From: Xestospongia muta
Taxonomy: Eukaryota; Porifera; Demospongiae; Haplosclerida; Petrosiidae
Assembly: GCA_963693285.1 (NCBI GenBank)
Contig: OY848919.1
Coordinates: 11,403,461 to 11,467,460 of the forward strand
DNA: 64,000 bases
Direction: 5' to 3'
Numbering within the stretch: the stretch's first letter is position 1; each line of letters opens with the position of its first letter. The position numbers and the translations under genes were made by a program. Positions 23,893 through 36,400 of the stretch are shown one piece after another. Below the pieces are notes generated by a model. That model was given only the letters and a program-made list of their open reading frames with translations, ran no database searches and was not told where the DNA came from.

Positions 23893-26800
23893 TTAATCAG
23901 ATGCAATGCTTACACCTCCACTTGGATGATACCTTACAATTGTACGTGATTCGATGTAAACTTCAAAGTACCAGACAGAGTCATCTTTAAAACTCAACAA
24001 TTGGGTAATCTTTGGTTTAATAGCTTTTGATTCATTGCCAGCTGTATAGAGATCTTCTGACACAAAAAGTTTGAGACAAGTACTTGCAGGTTGAGGTTCA
24101 TGAGAGCTACGTCTACGAACATCTTTCCCTTTAAAAATGGAATGTTTCAAATAAGGGATGAAGTGTTGATCTACATATATTTTTAAAAACTTTTCTTCAG
24201 TTTCATTGCCTTTCACTTTAAGGATAACTTGAAATAGTTCATAATCGAACCATGTGCAAAGCTTCGATAACTCAGAAAACACTGCAGTGATACTGTCATC
24301 ACTAGGATGTTGCTGACTATGCATGAAGTGAGTATCACTACGATATTGCTGACTATGCATGAAGAAAGTATCACTATGATATTGCTTACTATGTTTGAAA
24401 CCACCATAGCTATAAATAAGAGACCAAATAACACCAGGTTTAACATTACGTTCCATAAACGATTCCATAAGTTGAGTAACAAATATGGCATAAGCTTCAC
24501 GTACACTACGATTTTCATCTATAAGAATATTTCTTACTGCTTCTCTCTCACTGTATGTCAAGTCATCCCAGTTAGGTATCATTGGATGTATCTCTGGCAA
24601 TGATGTAATTTTCTTTGAAAGGTATTTCAAAATGGCCTCAGTAACATACCGTTCTTCTATTACTAAGAATGTTTTTAATAGCTCGACAGAAGTAGCAGCA
24701 CTGCCATTCTTTCTTTTCCACGCAAATAGTATAGCATTCTTTATTTCAACATCACTTTGTTTACTCTGTGAGATACTATCCAGTATTTGCTTTGATAAAC
24801 CAAGAGCGTGACCAGCTCTTTCATAGTCATCCATACATTTTGCAACGTCTATAATAAGGTCATCATCACATTCCTCCTCCAAATTCTCAAACAGTAGGTC
24901 ATATTGACTTGTGAGATTTAAAATATCTACAATAAAGATGATATACCATATCTAATGTAAAGTATCATAACAGTAACCATAAAATTTGGGCATGTCTTTT
25001 ATGACTGTTCATTTGCCCTCCCCCAAACATTCTATACTCTAAAGTGTAGGGCTAGTATAGCCATGAACATGAATATCAACAAGGACTTCATAAAATATAG
25101 ATTTGCTATTACTTTATATTGCAGGCTATTTTGATTATGTTGCAAAGTTTAACTACGATAACTGAAACGTATGCTACTGATTGTTACTTGTAACAATTAC
25201 TATAACAAACTACTGATTCATTTAGTGGGGGCTCAGCCACCATTTTGATCTGTCCAGGGGAAAGGATTTTGTCCTCATCTTTGATATGTACGTGTATATC
25301 TTACCAGTAAGAGTTGATAGTTGTGTAGCAATACTTTTGCCAACAACTGCTGCTGGTCCACCAAGATCATCAAGAATTTTAAGAAGACTTTGATAATGTG
25401 TTTGTACTTCTTCAGCACTATTTGTAGACTGCAATCCTGCTTTAATCTCATCATATACACTAGTGAATTTTTTTGGTCTAGATGAAGATCTAGACATTAA
25501 TTTAGCTTCAAATGCTTTCTCAACAAATGATGTAATACTTCCCTTTAGTGCTGTGTTAAGTTTGTCAAAGTAGGAATCCAAACCAGCAATAACAGCTTTT
25601 TTGTAGCTTTTTAGACGCTATATATTTAAAATACTTCAATTATAACATTATAAAAACAATGACACATACCATAGAACCACCTAGCAGTGGCATCCAACCT
25701 TTAAAGTCACTAGTTGTATTTGAATCTGATGAAGAAAGTCCTGCAAATGTAATGAAAACATTATACATCAATTGTCTTCATTCACTTGGTAAGTTATATT
25801 AAATCAATAGCTACATTCTGTGTTGTAAACAGTGCCAGTATTATTTGACTAATGCATCATCTATATTATCTTAGGACACTTTTATGATAAATAAAATATT
25901 TTATCCACTACAGCACAATACATGTCAACTAAGTTGATGTTGGTTTTTACATAATTGGTACAAAATGCTTGTTTTGAAAAAAATACATTTTCGTTCTATA
26001 ATTATATCTCTTACTTTCCATGGTCTCTAACTCAATAATTCTTTCTTCTCGTTCTCTCACTTGTAAAGTTAATGATGTTATTTTCTTCTTTAGCATCTCC
26101 ATTTCTTTTTGGTTGTCTATAATTTATTGTACAATAAAACAATAATTAACAAAGTAACAATAATAAGTGATATGTACTACTAACAGTACTATAGTTCACC
26201 TTCTTTTTCTCTGGTGAACTTCTCAATCTCCATTGTCTTTGCTTTACTCATTTTAGACTGAGCAGATAATTGCATATGTAATTCTGACTCTAATAAAATA
26301 GACAAACATTTTCTAATTCTAAAATTGCTCTGAATTTATGATGGTTTTCCACAAAATACTAAATATTAGTTGATTATAGAATCTTTGGTATAGTAGAGTA
26401 ATTTTCTTAAGTTAACCCTCCCTCCCAATAAGTGTAACTGGTAATGTATGCTAATTAATGTATCTAGGACATATGAAAGAAGACATGCAATTTACTATGA
26501 AAATTGTGATCATGATATAAACATTTCTTTAAAGGTACATACATACCTGGTAGTGGCTGTTCTTGGACATCTACATGTACATCAACAGTACTAAATTCTA
26601 TTAAAACAATATATGTTGCACATGTAATTGTTATTATGATATCTACCTTTTGATTCAAAAAGAGTAGACTTCAAATTCTGTATTTCTTCTTCTTTCTCTC
26701 TTAGAAAGTGGCAAACTGACTTTTGTATTTCTCCTTCTTTCTCTCTTAGAAAGAGGCAAACTGATTCCAATTCTTCCTCAACTGCCACTAAAACATTTAT

Positions 26801-28606
26801 TAAACATTATTTATTTAAAGAATAGAACTCACTTCTGATAACTTTTGTCCTGGAATGTGTTGTCTCATTTAATTTCTCTTTCAATAGAACAAGCTCTTTG
26901 TCAAGACTTCTAAATTCCTATATATAATATGTCCAAATATGAAAATTAAAACCACTTCTCTCCAACCTGATCTCTGTTAAGGCCATCCCAAACAGTGTGA
27001 TAGCCAATTGTCAGCTTTATTAATCCAATGCTCCTTAGTAGGTCAAGATTTGGTTTTGCTTCTATTAGTAGAATATCCATTATATTTTGTGGAGCATAGC
27101 AGGTTACAGTGATTGAGTATTCTTCTGTCAAGCCTCTGACATGAACATTTTTAGCCAATTTATTGAATGCTTTTCGAAGCAAAACTTTGATATCACAAAG
27201 AGAGTGCTTATCAGCTTCCCAATCTACAATAAACTCAACAGTGTCACATTTGAGAAGTGAAGACGAAACTATGGCGAAACTTTCATTAAAACAAACATTA
27301 AGTGTTATCTCTTCACAAAACTCTTCGACTGCAACTTTGTAAGCTAGTATGTGATCTTTGGCTTCTTGGATATTGAAATAATCGACAAATGCTTCTAAGT
27401 ACTCGATGTCAATAATGGTGTTTTTATCTTTGACAATAACCATAATATCTGTCAATGTTTGAGCATTGTCAAGCTGAGGTCTCAATTCATTGTAACACAA
27501 TAGAAGATAGCTTTTGAGGTCTTCCAAGGAAGAATCCTTAGCTTCAATAAGATGAGTGACAGTCTTAATAAGAGTACCATAATATATACGCATCCGTGTA
27601 AAATAACATTTTTGATCGGACTCAATATTAACCTTCGGCACTAATAAAATAAACAATAATTTAGTCATTAAATATAAAATTTGAAATACCTGTCACTTCA
27701 ACTGGTGACATGGCACTAGCAACTGGACCTGTTTATAACAGCAGATAAACTTATTATATGTTTACTGATTTCTATAATGTACCTGGAAAAGATAGTAGTG
27801 TATTATTCTCAGTTGACAAAAGTAGTTCTATGTTATCTTGTGACATTTCAGGTAAAATTGGAGGGAAGATATCCTCTAAAAAATAGTAAAGTTAAAGTTA
27901 TTTCACATAATTATATCTAAGTGCTTACCATACTCCTTGAGCATATCTTGAGCAATATGTACTGTTTTTCTAGAACGCAGTAAGATGCTTGCAAAAACCC
28001 TCAATTGGTTAGGGTCTTTTGATACTTTAGTACGTAGTTGTTTAAAAACACAATCAGCTGGTGAACCTCTCAATATCTTGATGTCATCATATGTTTCCTT
28101 AGAGATGACTCCCTCTGTATACAATAGATGAACTATCTTTGTTGGAAGAATAAGTTGCCAAAGCCTTTCTGAGTGCTTTTGTAATATACGACTGGTAAGT
28201 TCTATTTGAACAACTGTTAAGAACAAGACATAAAATAGTAATAATAACAACACATTAATAAAACATTGTTGGTGGCTTATGGTCAGTTGTTCTTACTTTT
28301 TGGTGATGCCTTCTTATATTCCTCAGCAATTGTGTTTTCTTTAAGAGCGTCTTTCTTCAGTGTTTCTATAATCTCTCTCCTTGTAGCATTAGGGTTAGAA
28401 CTAAGCCACAATTCGAACATTTTCAAAGCTTTGAAATCACTATCCTCAGATAACTGTCTAATATCGTTTAGCTTTGTAATATCTAACTTGAGGAGTACAC
28501 CAAGCTTGTGCCAGTTTGTACCAACTCTGACATGCTCGTATAACTCATTAACAGTTGGTTTACCATTTAAGAAGTCCTCCAAATCCACATCTCCTTCAGC
28601 AGCCAT
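23893..28606 (-). CDS. Death-fold modular protein 1: Death-CARD-conserved domain-coiled coil-Death-helical domain
   Basis: Minus-strand multi-exon gene. It begins MAAEGDVDLEDFLNG (28606) with an N-terminal Death domain (W..LG..L.L....L..I). A CARD-like exon follows (28217-27930; IVHLLYTEGVISKETYDDI...LRVFASILL), two short linkers, then a ~230-aa conserved domain (27640-26960; see the MATH gene for a homologue). Coiled-coil exons come next (26900-26040), a helical exon (25610-25300), and a final exon (24925-23893) with a second Death domain (HALGLSKQILDSI...AILFAWKRKNGSAAT) and a C-terminal helical domain (FVTQLMESFMERNV...CTWFDYELFQVILK), ending TAA 23893. Nearly all junctions are phase 1. 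These folds assemble homotypic signalling complexes in apoptosis or innate immunity; that role is inferred. No NACHT ATPase is seen. Confidence 0.7.
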
Positions 28607-28609
28607 AAC

Positions 28610-29578
28610 TCAACCTAATTAATGCCGTAATTTCTAATTATCGAGATTTCTATTAAACACGTGCCGTGTATTGTAAACTATGATTACATCAACCTGCATC
28701 ACTAAATATTATGCTGCATTAGATAGAATAGACTTTACAAGACTAAGTGATGACAAACCTATCAGAAAAATGACTGATTTACCAATATTTACTATTCTTC
28801 CTGGAGTGGACGACTGCTTACAAATGAGACAGAATTTTGCTGTGATTGTCAGGCTTTGGCTGAATGAAATTGGTCAATGATGGCAACTTGTTAAATGTCT
28901 ACTGAGGAAGGCAGTTTAATAGGAGCGCTAGTATGGAGTGTCTCTTTTGATCCTCTTCAAGCATGGCAATCAATGTTCTGTATACTAATATTTACCAAAT
29001 GCCTAAAAAAGACTACTTGAATTAATGACCCTTCAGTGCTTTGCATGGATATCGAGTCAGAAACCATATGGACATATCAAACAGACATCATAAATACATG
29101 CCAATAACAATTCATTTGGTATAATTATTTATCATTATCAAAAAATGGATACTTATCTATATTCATAAATCACCCAATAGCTATTCTGTAGCTGACTGAG
29201 TTCCCTACTTATAATTGCAATAAAAAGCTAAACCGTTTTAAAACAATAAGAATAATAATACAATGACCAGAAATACTTTCACTTTCATCATAGAGTATTT
29301 GTTTCTCTAAATACACTAACCTTTTTCCATGATGTATGTGAAACTATAAAAGTGTGATGACAAGGATACTTTCATTTTCAAGTTATTTTTTCTAAAAACC
29401 GTATAATATATTTTTAGTACGTATGCAAATATTAGATCAATATTCTTGTATGGTTAGTTGAACTGTCATACTAATCAAACATTTGGACAGTATGTAACTA
29501 CAAATCAAGCAATTATTAATAATTTAATTTATTGACAAAGTAATAATGAGATATAATAATTTTGTCATGCTATAGGAA
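28610..29578. repeat. Non-coding part of the segmental duplication (partner 58920-59888)
   Basis: Close to a kilobase upstream of Death gene 1, near identical to the same position upstream of the right-hand copy, apart from scattered substitutions and small indels. A 66-codon frame starting MITSTCITKYYAAL is open in both copies (28680 and 58989), but it has no recognisable domain. I do not call it a gene. Confidence 0.8.
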
Positions 29579-29692
29579 GTGTTTATCTTCATTATTCTAA
29601 CATGTAGAGAATCATCATCACTAACATACTGAGTATTACGTGATTCATCAAACTCCAAAAATTTGTGTGATTCATTGTAAACTTCAAAATAC
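29579..29692 (-). pseudogene. Chimeric remnant: 3' end of the MATH gene fused to 3' end of the Death gene
   Basis: 29579-29672 matches the C-terminal end of the MATH gene (59880-59978; codes for the end around FDESRNTQYVSDDDTLHVRIM). The sequence then switches, across a shared GTGATTC-like stretch, to the Death gene's 3' end (TGATTCATTGTAAACTTC...TACCAGACAG, compare 46303-46335 and 23949-23981). It marks a duplication breakpoint. No intact reading frame remains. Confidence 0.75.
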
Positions 29693-29803
29693 CAGACAGC
29701 TGAAATTTCAAAGATTTCAAAAATTTCAAAGATTTTAGGGAGATTTTGAGGATTTCAAAATCTTTTTGGATTGTACCAAGAGACCCATTCTTATACTAAA
29801 TCT

Positions 29804-30412
29804 ACATGGATAAAATGGATGGATAGGCAAATCAATGGATCTTACTTTGGAGACACCTCAATCTCTCCTCAAATCAATTCTGATTTCATTAAAAGTTATC
29901 GTCAACTTCTTACATAACAAAAGAAGCTGCAACTGTTAGCGAGAGTGATATACATTGAGTTTCAGATATAGACTTCTTATTTTATAGAATGTAGTGTTCA
30001 TAATTCATGGAAACAACAGCTTGACATGGCATGGCTCTTAGTGAGTGTAATCTCCTAGGATTAACAACACGTCCTGGTAATATGACTGATCTATTTGTCA
30101 ATACGTCTGTTTTCAAAAATGAGTCATTGTCAACCTCATGGTTAATCTGGTGCTGACTTGTCACTCTATTTACATTGGATCAAGTGGTCCAGTTCTTCGT
30201 TTTTTGACCTCTCATAACATCCTTATTTCATCTCTCTGAGTTGACACACCTCAATGGAAAGGGTTTCAAATGTTTCATTATTCATACAGGAGATGTAGTT
30301 ACATGACCATTCACAATGTTAGAGGAACAACATCCCACAGTAACTACTGAAGAGTCATTATCTCAAGACTACTCACCAGTAGCCCACACAGGCCTCAAAG
30401 TGAAATAATATG
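29804..30412 (+). pseudogene. Decayed fragment of the NFYC 3' region
   Basis: Recognisable pieces of NFYC in order: GGATGGAT intron repeat, exon 7 start (ACACCTCAATCTCTCCTCAAATC...), exon 9 (CATGGAAACAACAGCTT, then CTCCTAGGATTAACAACAC) and exon 10 (CAACCTCATGGTTAATCTGGTGC; GAGTTGACACACCTCAATGG). There are many stops, e.g. the TAA where exon 7 has CAA in the LTQQ segment, and internal deletions. More diverged than the copy at 45.9 kb, so older. Confidence 0.8.
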
Positions 30413-30487
30413 TAAAAAGGATGTTATTTAATTCAATTCTAATTAATATAAATATATATATTTCTGATAGAAATGCATGTTAATATC

Positions 30488-33400
30488 TTATGTTATGCTG
30501 TAATCTTGAAAGTGTAATATGGCGCCATCTTCTAAGCCTAACAATTTAGCAAGGTTACGCTGAACCGTTTTAATTTGGTTTCCAGTTATGCAGAGATCCG
30601 TAGGGACTTGAAAAAGGAGATTTGTATGTTGAGATTGACTATTCATATCACAAGGTATCTCAAAAATAGAGCGCTTAAGATATGGTACGAGATTATCTTC
30701 TTCATATGTTCTCAAATATAGTTTTTCATCTTCATTTCCTAAAATCTGAATTACAACTTCAAATGACTCATAATTGAACCATGTGCAGTGCCCAGACAAA
30801 TCAACAAGCACGTCAGTTATACTGTCGTCTTTATCAAAATTAGGTTGAAGTGAATTGTTATATATGTGAACAAGAGGCTTCACTAAGTTTGGATCAACCT
30901 GACGTTTTCTAAATGATTCTATAAGTTGGACAACAAAAGTTGAATAAGCTTTACGTACATGACGATTCTCATCCATTAATTTATTTCTCACTGCCTCTTT
31001 TTCACTGTCTTCTAAATCATCCCAGTTAGGAAAACGATCTTTGGCTTTCTCAGGAGCAAGATGAATTAGTCTCCTTGTCCGTGACTCTGGTGTAGCTTTC
31101 TTTGAAAGGTATGTTAAAATAGATTTAGCAACGACATTATCTTCCATTTTTAAGAAGGCATTTAAAAGTTCCATAGTGGTAGCAGCACTACCATTTTTTG
31201 CTTTCCATTCCCATAATATGGCAACTTTTCTTTCTACATCATCTTGTTTGTCTTGTGTAATACTCTCCAATGTTTTACTTGATAATTTTAGACTATCACT
31301 TATCTTAAGTTGGTCAACTAATTGTAAGTGTCGAGAGACTTCAATCAAAAGACTGTCGTCACATTCTTTATCCAGGTCTTCATATTGCAGGCATACATAT
31401 GGAATCACGCCTGTTGAATCGGCTGAGTCCACATAATGACTCAAAAAATTTCTAAGATCTGAAATTAACGAAGTAATTATAAAATAAAGCACAATATTCC
31501 TCAAGTATAATTTAAGTTGAATATTTATGTCTATTTATGTAGTAATAAAATGGATAATTATGATTACATACCTAATAATTTTGATAGCCTTTCTTTAAGA
31601 TCTCCACCAACAGCTGCTGGTGGTCCACCAAGGTCTTTAAGAATGTCAACAAATTTTTGACAATACTCCTGTATTTCTTCAACAGTATTTTTCAACTCCA
31701 ACCTGGTCATGAACTCTTCATTTATGTCAGAAAAACATTTATTATACTGTAGCTGATCATAACTACAATGTACAGCAGCTCCCTTGACAGGTTCAGTTAT
31801 CAAACCAACCTCGTAAGCTTTCTCAGCAAACGTCACAATACATGTTTTTAGTACTGAGCTTAAACAAGTGTACTGGGATCTGAACAAGTAGCCAACACCA
31901 TTTTTGTAGAACGCTGTCAATTTTGCTATTAAAAGAAAGGAGAGTGGGTTCATTTGAAGCAAAATCATGTGTGACAAATGATCTACAATCTTGAACAAAT
32001 TTAAACCATGCCAATTTTGGTTTATTTATGCTACTTAATGTACCTAGGACATATGAATAAAGGCATGCAAATTGGCTATAGAAAATTGTGATCATAATAT
32101 AAAATTTTCTTCAAAGGTGTATACATACCTGGTAGTGGCTGTTCTTGGACGTCTACATGTACATCAATGGTGCTATATACTATGAAAACAATAGATGAGT
32201 GCTCTTAAGATAAGTAGTTAGTTCTAGCAAAACATTATTTGACTAACACAACATCTATATTATCCTAGGAAACTTTTATCATAAATAAAATATTTTACTA
32301 TGGCACAATACATGTAGCAATTAAGTCAATGTTGGAGGTGTGACATAACAAAACATCTTATTTGGTTTATAATTAAATCACGTACTTTCCATAGTCTTTA
32401 ACTGACTACTTCTTTCTTCTTGTTCTCTCACTTGTAAAGTTAGTGATGTTATTTTCTCCTTTGACATATCCATCTCTTTTTGGTTGTCTATAATAATTTT
32501 GTATTAACAATTACATAATATATGATATGTACTAGTAACAGTACTATAGTTCACCTTCTTTTTCTCTGGTCAACTTCTCAACCTCTTCTTGTTTCTCTAC
32601 TAATACTTTATCAGTAGCTATATAGAACATAACCATATATGGTATGTACTACTAACAGTACCATAGCTAACCTTCTTTCTCTCCAGTTAACTTCTCAATC
32701 TCTCGTTGTTTATCTACTAATACTTTATCAGTAACTATAGAACATAACCATATATGGTATATACTACTAACAGTACCATAGCTAACTTTCTTTTTCTCCA
32801 GTCAACTTCTCAATCTTTCTTTGTTTCTCTATTAATACTTTATCAGTAGCTATAGAACATAACCATATATGGTATGTACTATACTAACAGTACTATAGCT
32901 AACCGTTTTTCTCTCTAGTCAACTTCTCAATCTCTCTTTGTTTCTCTATTAATACTTTATCAGTAGCTATAGAACATAACCATATATGGTATGTACTATA
33001 CTAACAGTACTATAGCTAACCGTTTTTCTCTCTAGTTAACTTCTCAATCTCCATTGTCTTTGCTTTGCTCATTTTAGACTCAGCAGATAATTGCATATGT
33101 AATTCTGACTCTAATAAAGTAGACAAATATGTTGTAATTCTAATAGTTTAAATTGTCCTATGATTTAATGATGGAGTTTTCCACAAAATACTAAATAATA
33201 ATAAGTTGATAATAGAATCTTTGGTGTAGTAGAGTAATTTTCTTAAGTTAACCCTCCATCCCAATAAGTGTAACTGGTCATTTATGCTAATTAATGTACC
33301 TAGGACATATGAATACACCACAAAATGTATCTAGAGGTCCAGCAAAAAGTGTATACAATTAATTATATTGTGATATTATTATTATAAATTACTATTAGTA

Positions 33401-36400
33401 ACTAATTAAATATAGACATCCTGCTAGATCTCTATCACTCTCTCAAAATCATAACTACATTACAAAGATATGTTGGCACCATTAGTTATGTACAGTGTGA
33501 ATGTAGTATGATGGTCACAATAATTATGGCAATTTAAAAATCAATTCAGGTCACCACATATGAATGTCAACAGGCTATGTTTTACCTCTCAAAGGTCCAG
33601 GATTGAGTTCAACATCACCTAATAATATAAGAAGTACCAAAAGAAATATAACCAGGGAGAAAAGTAGGTTTGTAACACCTCCATTTTCAGAACATAGCCA
33701 TGACTCTATCCACATAGCTCCCCTTATAGAAGTACATGCTATATCACAACAATGCCACAATCCAATGCTGATCCTCCATTGACATATATCAATCTTTGCA
33801 AATTGAAGCAGTGAGGTGACTGAGAATACTCCTAAAGCACTTTCAAACTTGCTTAATTAAAATTATAGTCTGATAAGCAGACCCTTCACTTCTACTTTTA
33901 TGTTAGGAAGGCTATCCTCCACCATCTCTCAATGTAAAAGTGGAAGCAATTACAATTTACATAATACATATATATATATATTTATTTAATACATGTTACA
34001 ATTTGTAGTTTTGTATTATTTGTATGATCCATAATAATAATAAATGAATTGTTACCTTTTTCTGGCTGATACTGAGTCATCGCTTCAAGAGGTTGCACTC
34101 TTGCTCTTGGTATATGTAATTCTTTGTAGTAGATAGAAAAGAGAGAATTATAGTAAAACTATATATATTATCAAGGTTATTAATAACCAACATTATTATA
34201 CTTTATATTAATAGTTCAAGAACATAAAACATTGAATGATTATCTTTTAATGATATTAAGTACCTTTCAATTATGTTTCTAATTGCAAACTATTAAAGTC
34301 ATAAATAATTGAGCATAAATTTTTATAATTGAAGTTGGATATATATATATATACACAATGCTTTTAATAGATTTTTCATGGGTCACTTATATAACATTTT
34401 AAATTACATTTGTGGTATAAGATAAGAATCTACACATATTTAGTATTTATTGATCACTCAGTTTATTGCTCACAAGGAACCCTAGTGGGAATATATATGT
34501 AGTGAGAACCTGCTCCAAGATCACGTGAGGTTTCTATTTGTTATTGCTGCGCTTTGTATGGAGACTCTTTTTAACAATGGATGGAAGTGAAGTTAGTGAC
34601 ATACAGTTGATAATGCAACATTTTGTTCATTGTTACTAACCTCACTTTTACAAGTGCCAACATCAGTTCCTTTCATGCTAGTAGGTGCTTATGGCACTCT
34701 TAGCGGATAATGATAAAATAAGTAATAAAATTTGATAAAATGGTAAGTTAGTATTTCTAGGTATTGCTCTGCTTTTAAAGGCATATTTTAGTGGTTTGTC
34801 AGCCATGACACTTGGAAAAGGTTAAGATTAAAGTGTTGTCACTTTCTCCTGAAACAGAATGCTTGGAGCTTTTTTACACAATGGTCCTGATCCTCCATTT
34901 TTGCAAGGGTCACCCCATGTTAAAATTTATAATTTTTGAACTATTTGTATGATATATACGCTTACTCTCATCAGTATTAATAAAAATAAATGAACTTTTT
35001 TATACCTTTTTCTAGATAATACATGTATAAATATATATGCATGCTTACTCTCTCCAGCACCTTCTTTATTAGTATCCATCAAAAGCTCCTCCTCAATCTT
35101 TTGACTTAACAGTGGATGACTAGTTTTAAGATGATCGTTCACCTCTAATAAAGTAAGAGATTTAAGATAAAATCATATTATTCACTGCACCTTTTAATTT
35201 TTCCATTAAATGCATGATTCTTTTCTCTTTCTCTTTTAATTGTAATGTAAGAGATGTTATAATTTCTTGTAATTTTTCTATATCTTCCTGTTTCTCTTGT
35301 GTAATCAATTCTATCTCCTTTCCTGTCAATAGAGATTATAGATCATTCTATTACTAAGTATATAATTAGTAATGCAACATGTCTTGTTTCTATAAGCAAT
35401 TGTATTGATCAGTTTAACTTGATGTATTTATACATTTATGCTTATTAATGTCAGTTCGTTATAAGAAAGTTATTCATTACTCAATATAATGCATGTATAT
35501 CTTCACAACTTACACATAATATTTAGGCAGTGCCTACAAGTCCAGCATGCATGAACCTTCTGTCCATTGTGTATTATACTTATCTATACCCTAAAAGTAT
35601 CAACTAATTTGCAGTTTCTTTAAATCTGGCTCTGCATATCAATGTCATTGCCATGCAATTCATGTTGATTTGATTGTTCTTCATAAGCCATTAATGAATC
35701 AGGAGAAACAGGATCTCTATATTAAGCTATAGTAATCTTAGCACAATACTTGAGATTTATTTAATCTTTAGCATATGAATCTTTTACATTTCATCAAATA
35801 CTACTTCTGCAAAAGATCATTCACAGTGCAATGTAAATAACGGTGTCATCATATTATTGATATTTTAAAGTCAATACAATTAGACATAGTATTATGCAAT
35901 TTGTGATATAAAAATAAACCAAACTGACTTTTTGTTTCCACTTTATTTTCTAAAGACAGAGAACGTTGTCTATGTGCTTTCTCCTTTTCCTGCAAAACTT
36001 TACTAACAATTGATACTTCTGGTATCTCAGAAAAAGATCTATAGTAAATATAAATTACATTCAGCATTAAAACTACTTAAATCATAACACTCACAAAAGA
36101 GAGATTAGGTCAATATTGACTTTGTAACTTTGTTTCGATTTTTCCCAATCAATATATGTAAACAGAGGAGATTCAGGGGAACTGCTTTCCAAAATCACTG
36201 TGGGAAGACTAAATATCAACTCAATACAGCCATCATTGTAGTCTTCAAAATTGATCACTGTGTTATATTCAAAACCTATTAATCTTGCTAGCCCTCGTTG
36301 AATAGCATTTACTTCTCGTCCAGTTAGGTAGAGATCTTCAGATACTTTGAAAACAAGTTTTGTACGCTGATATTGATCACCAGTAGGACCACATGGTATC

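Noticed and set aside
28680..28880. 66-codon frame MITSTCITKYYAAL..., also open at 58989-59189
   Set aside because: Conserved only because the whole segment is a recent duplicate. No domain and no splice or promoter support. It may be an old transposase scrap.
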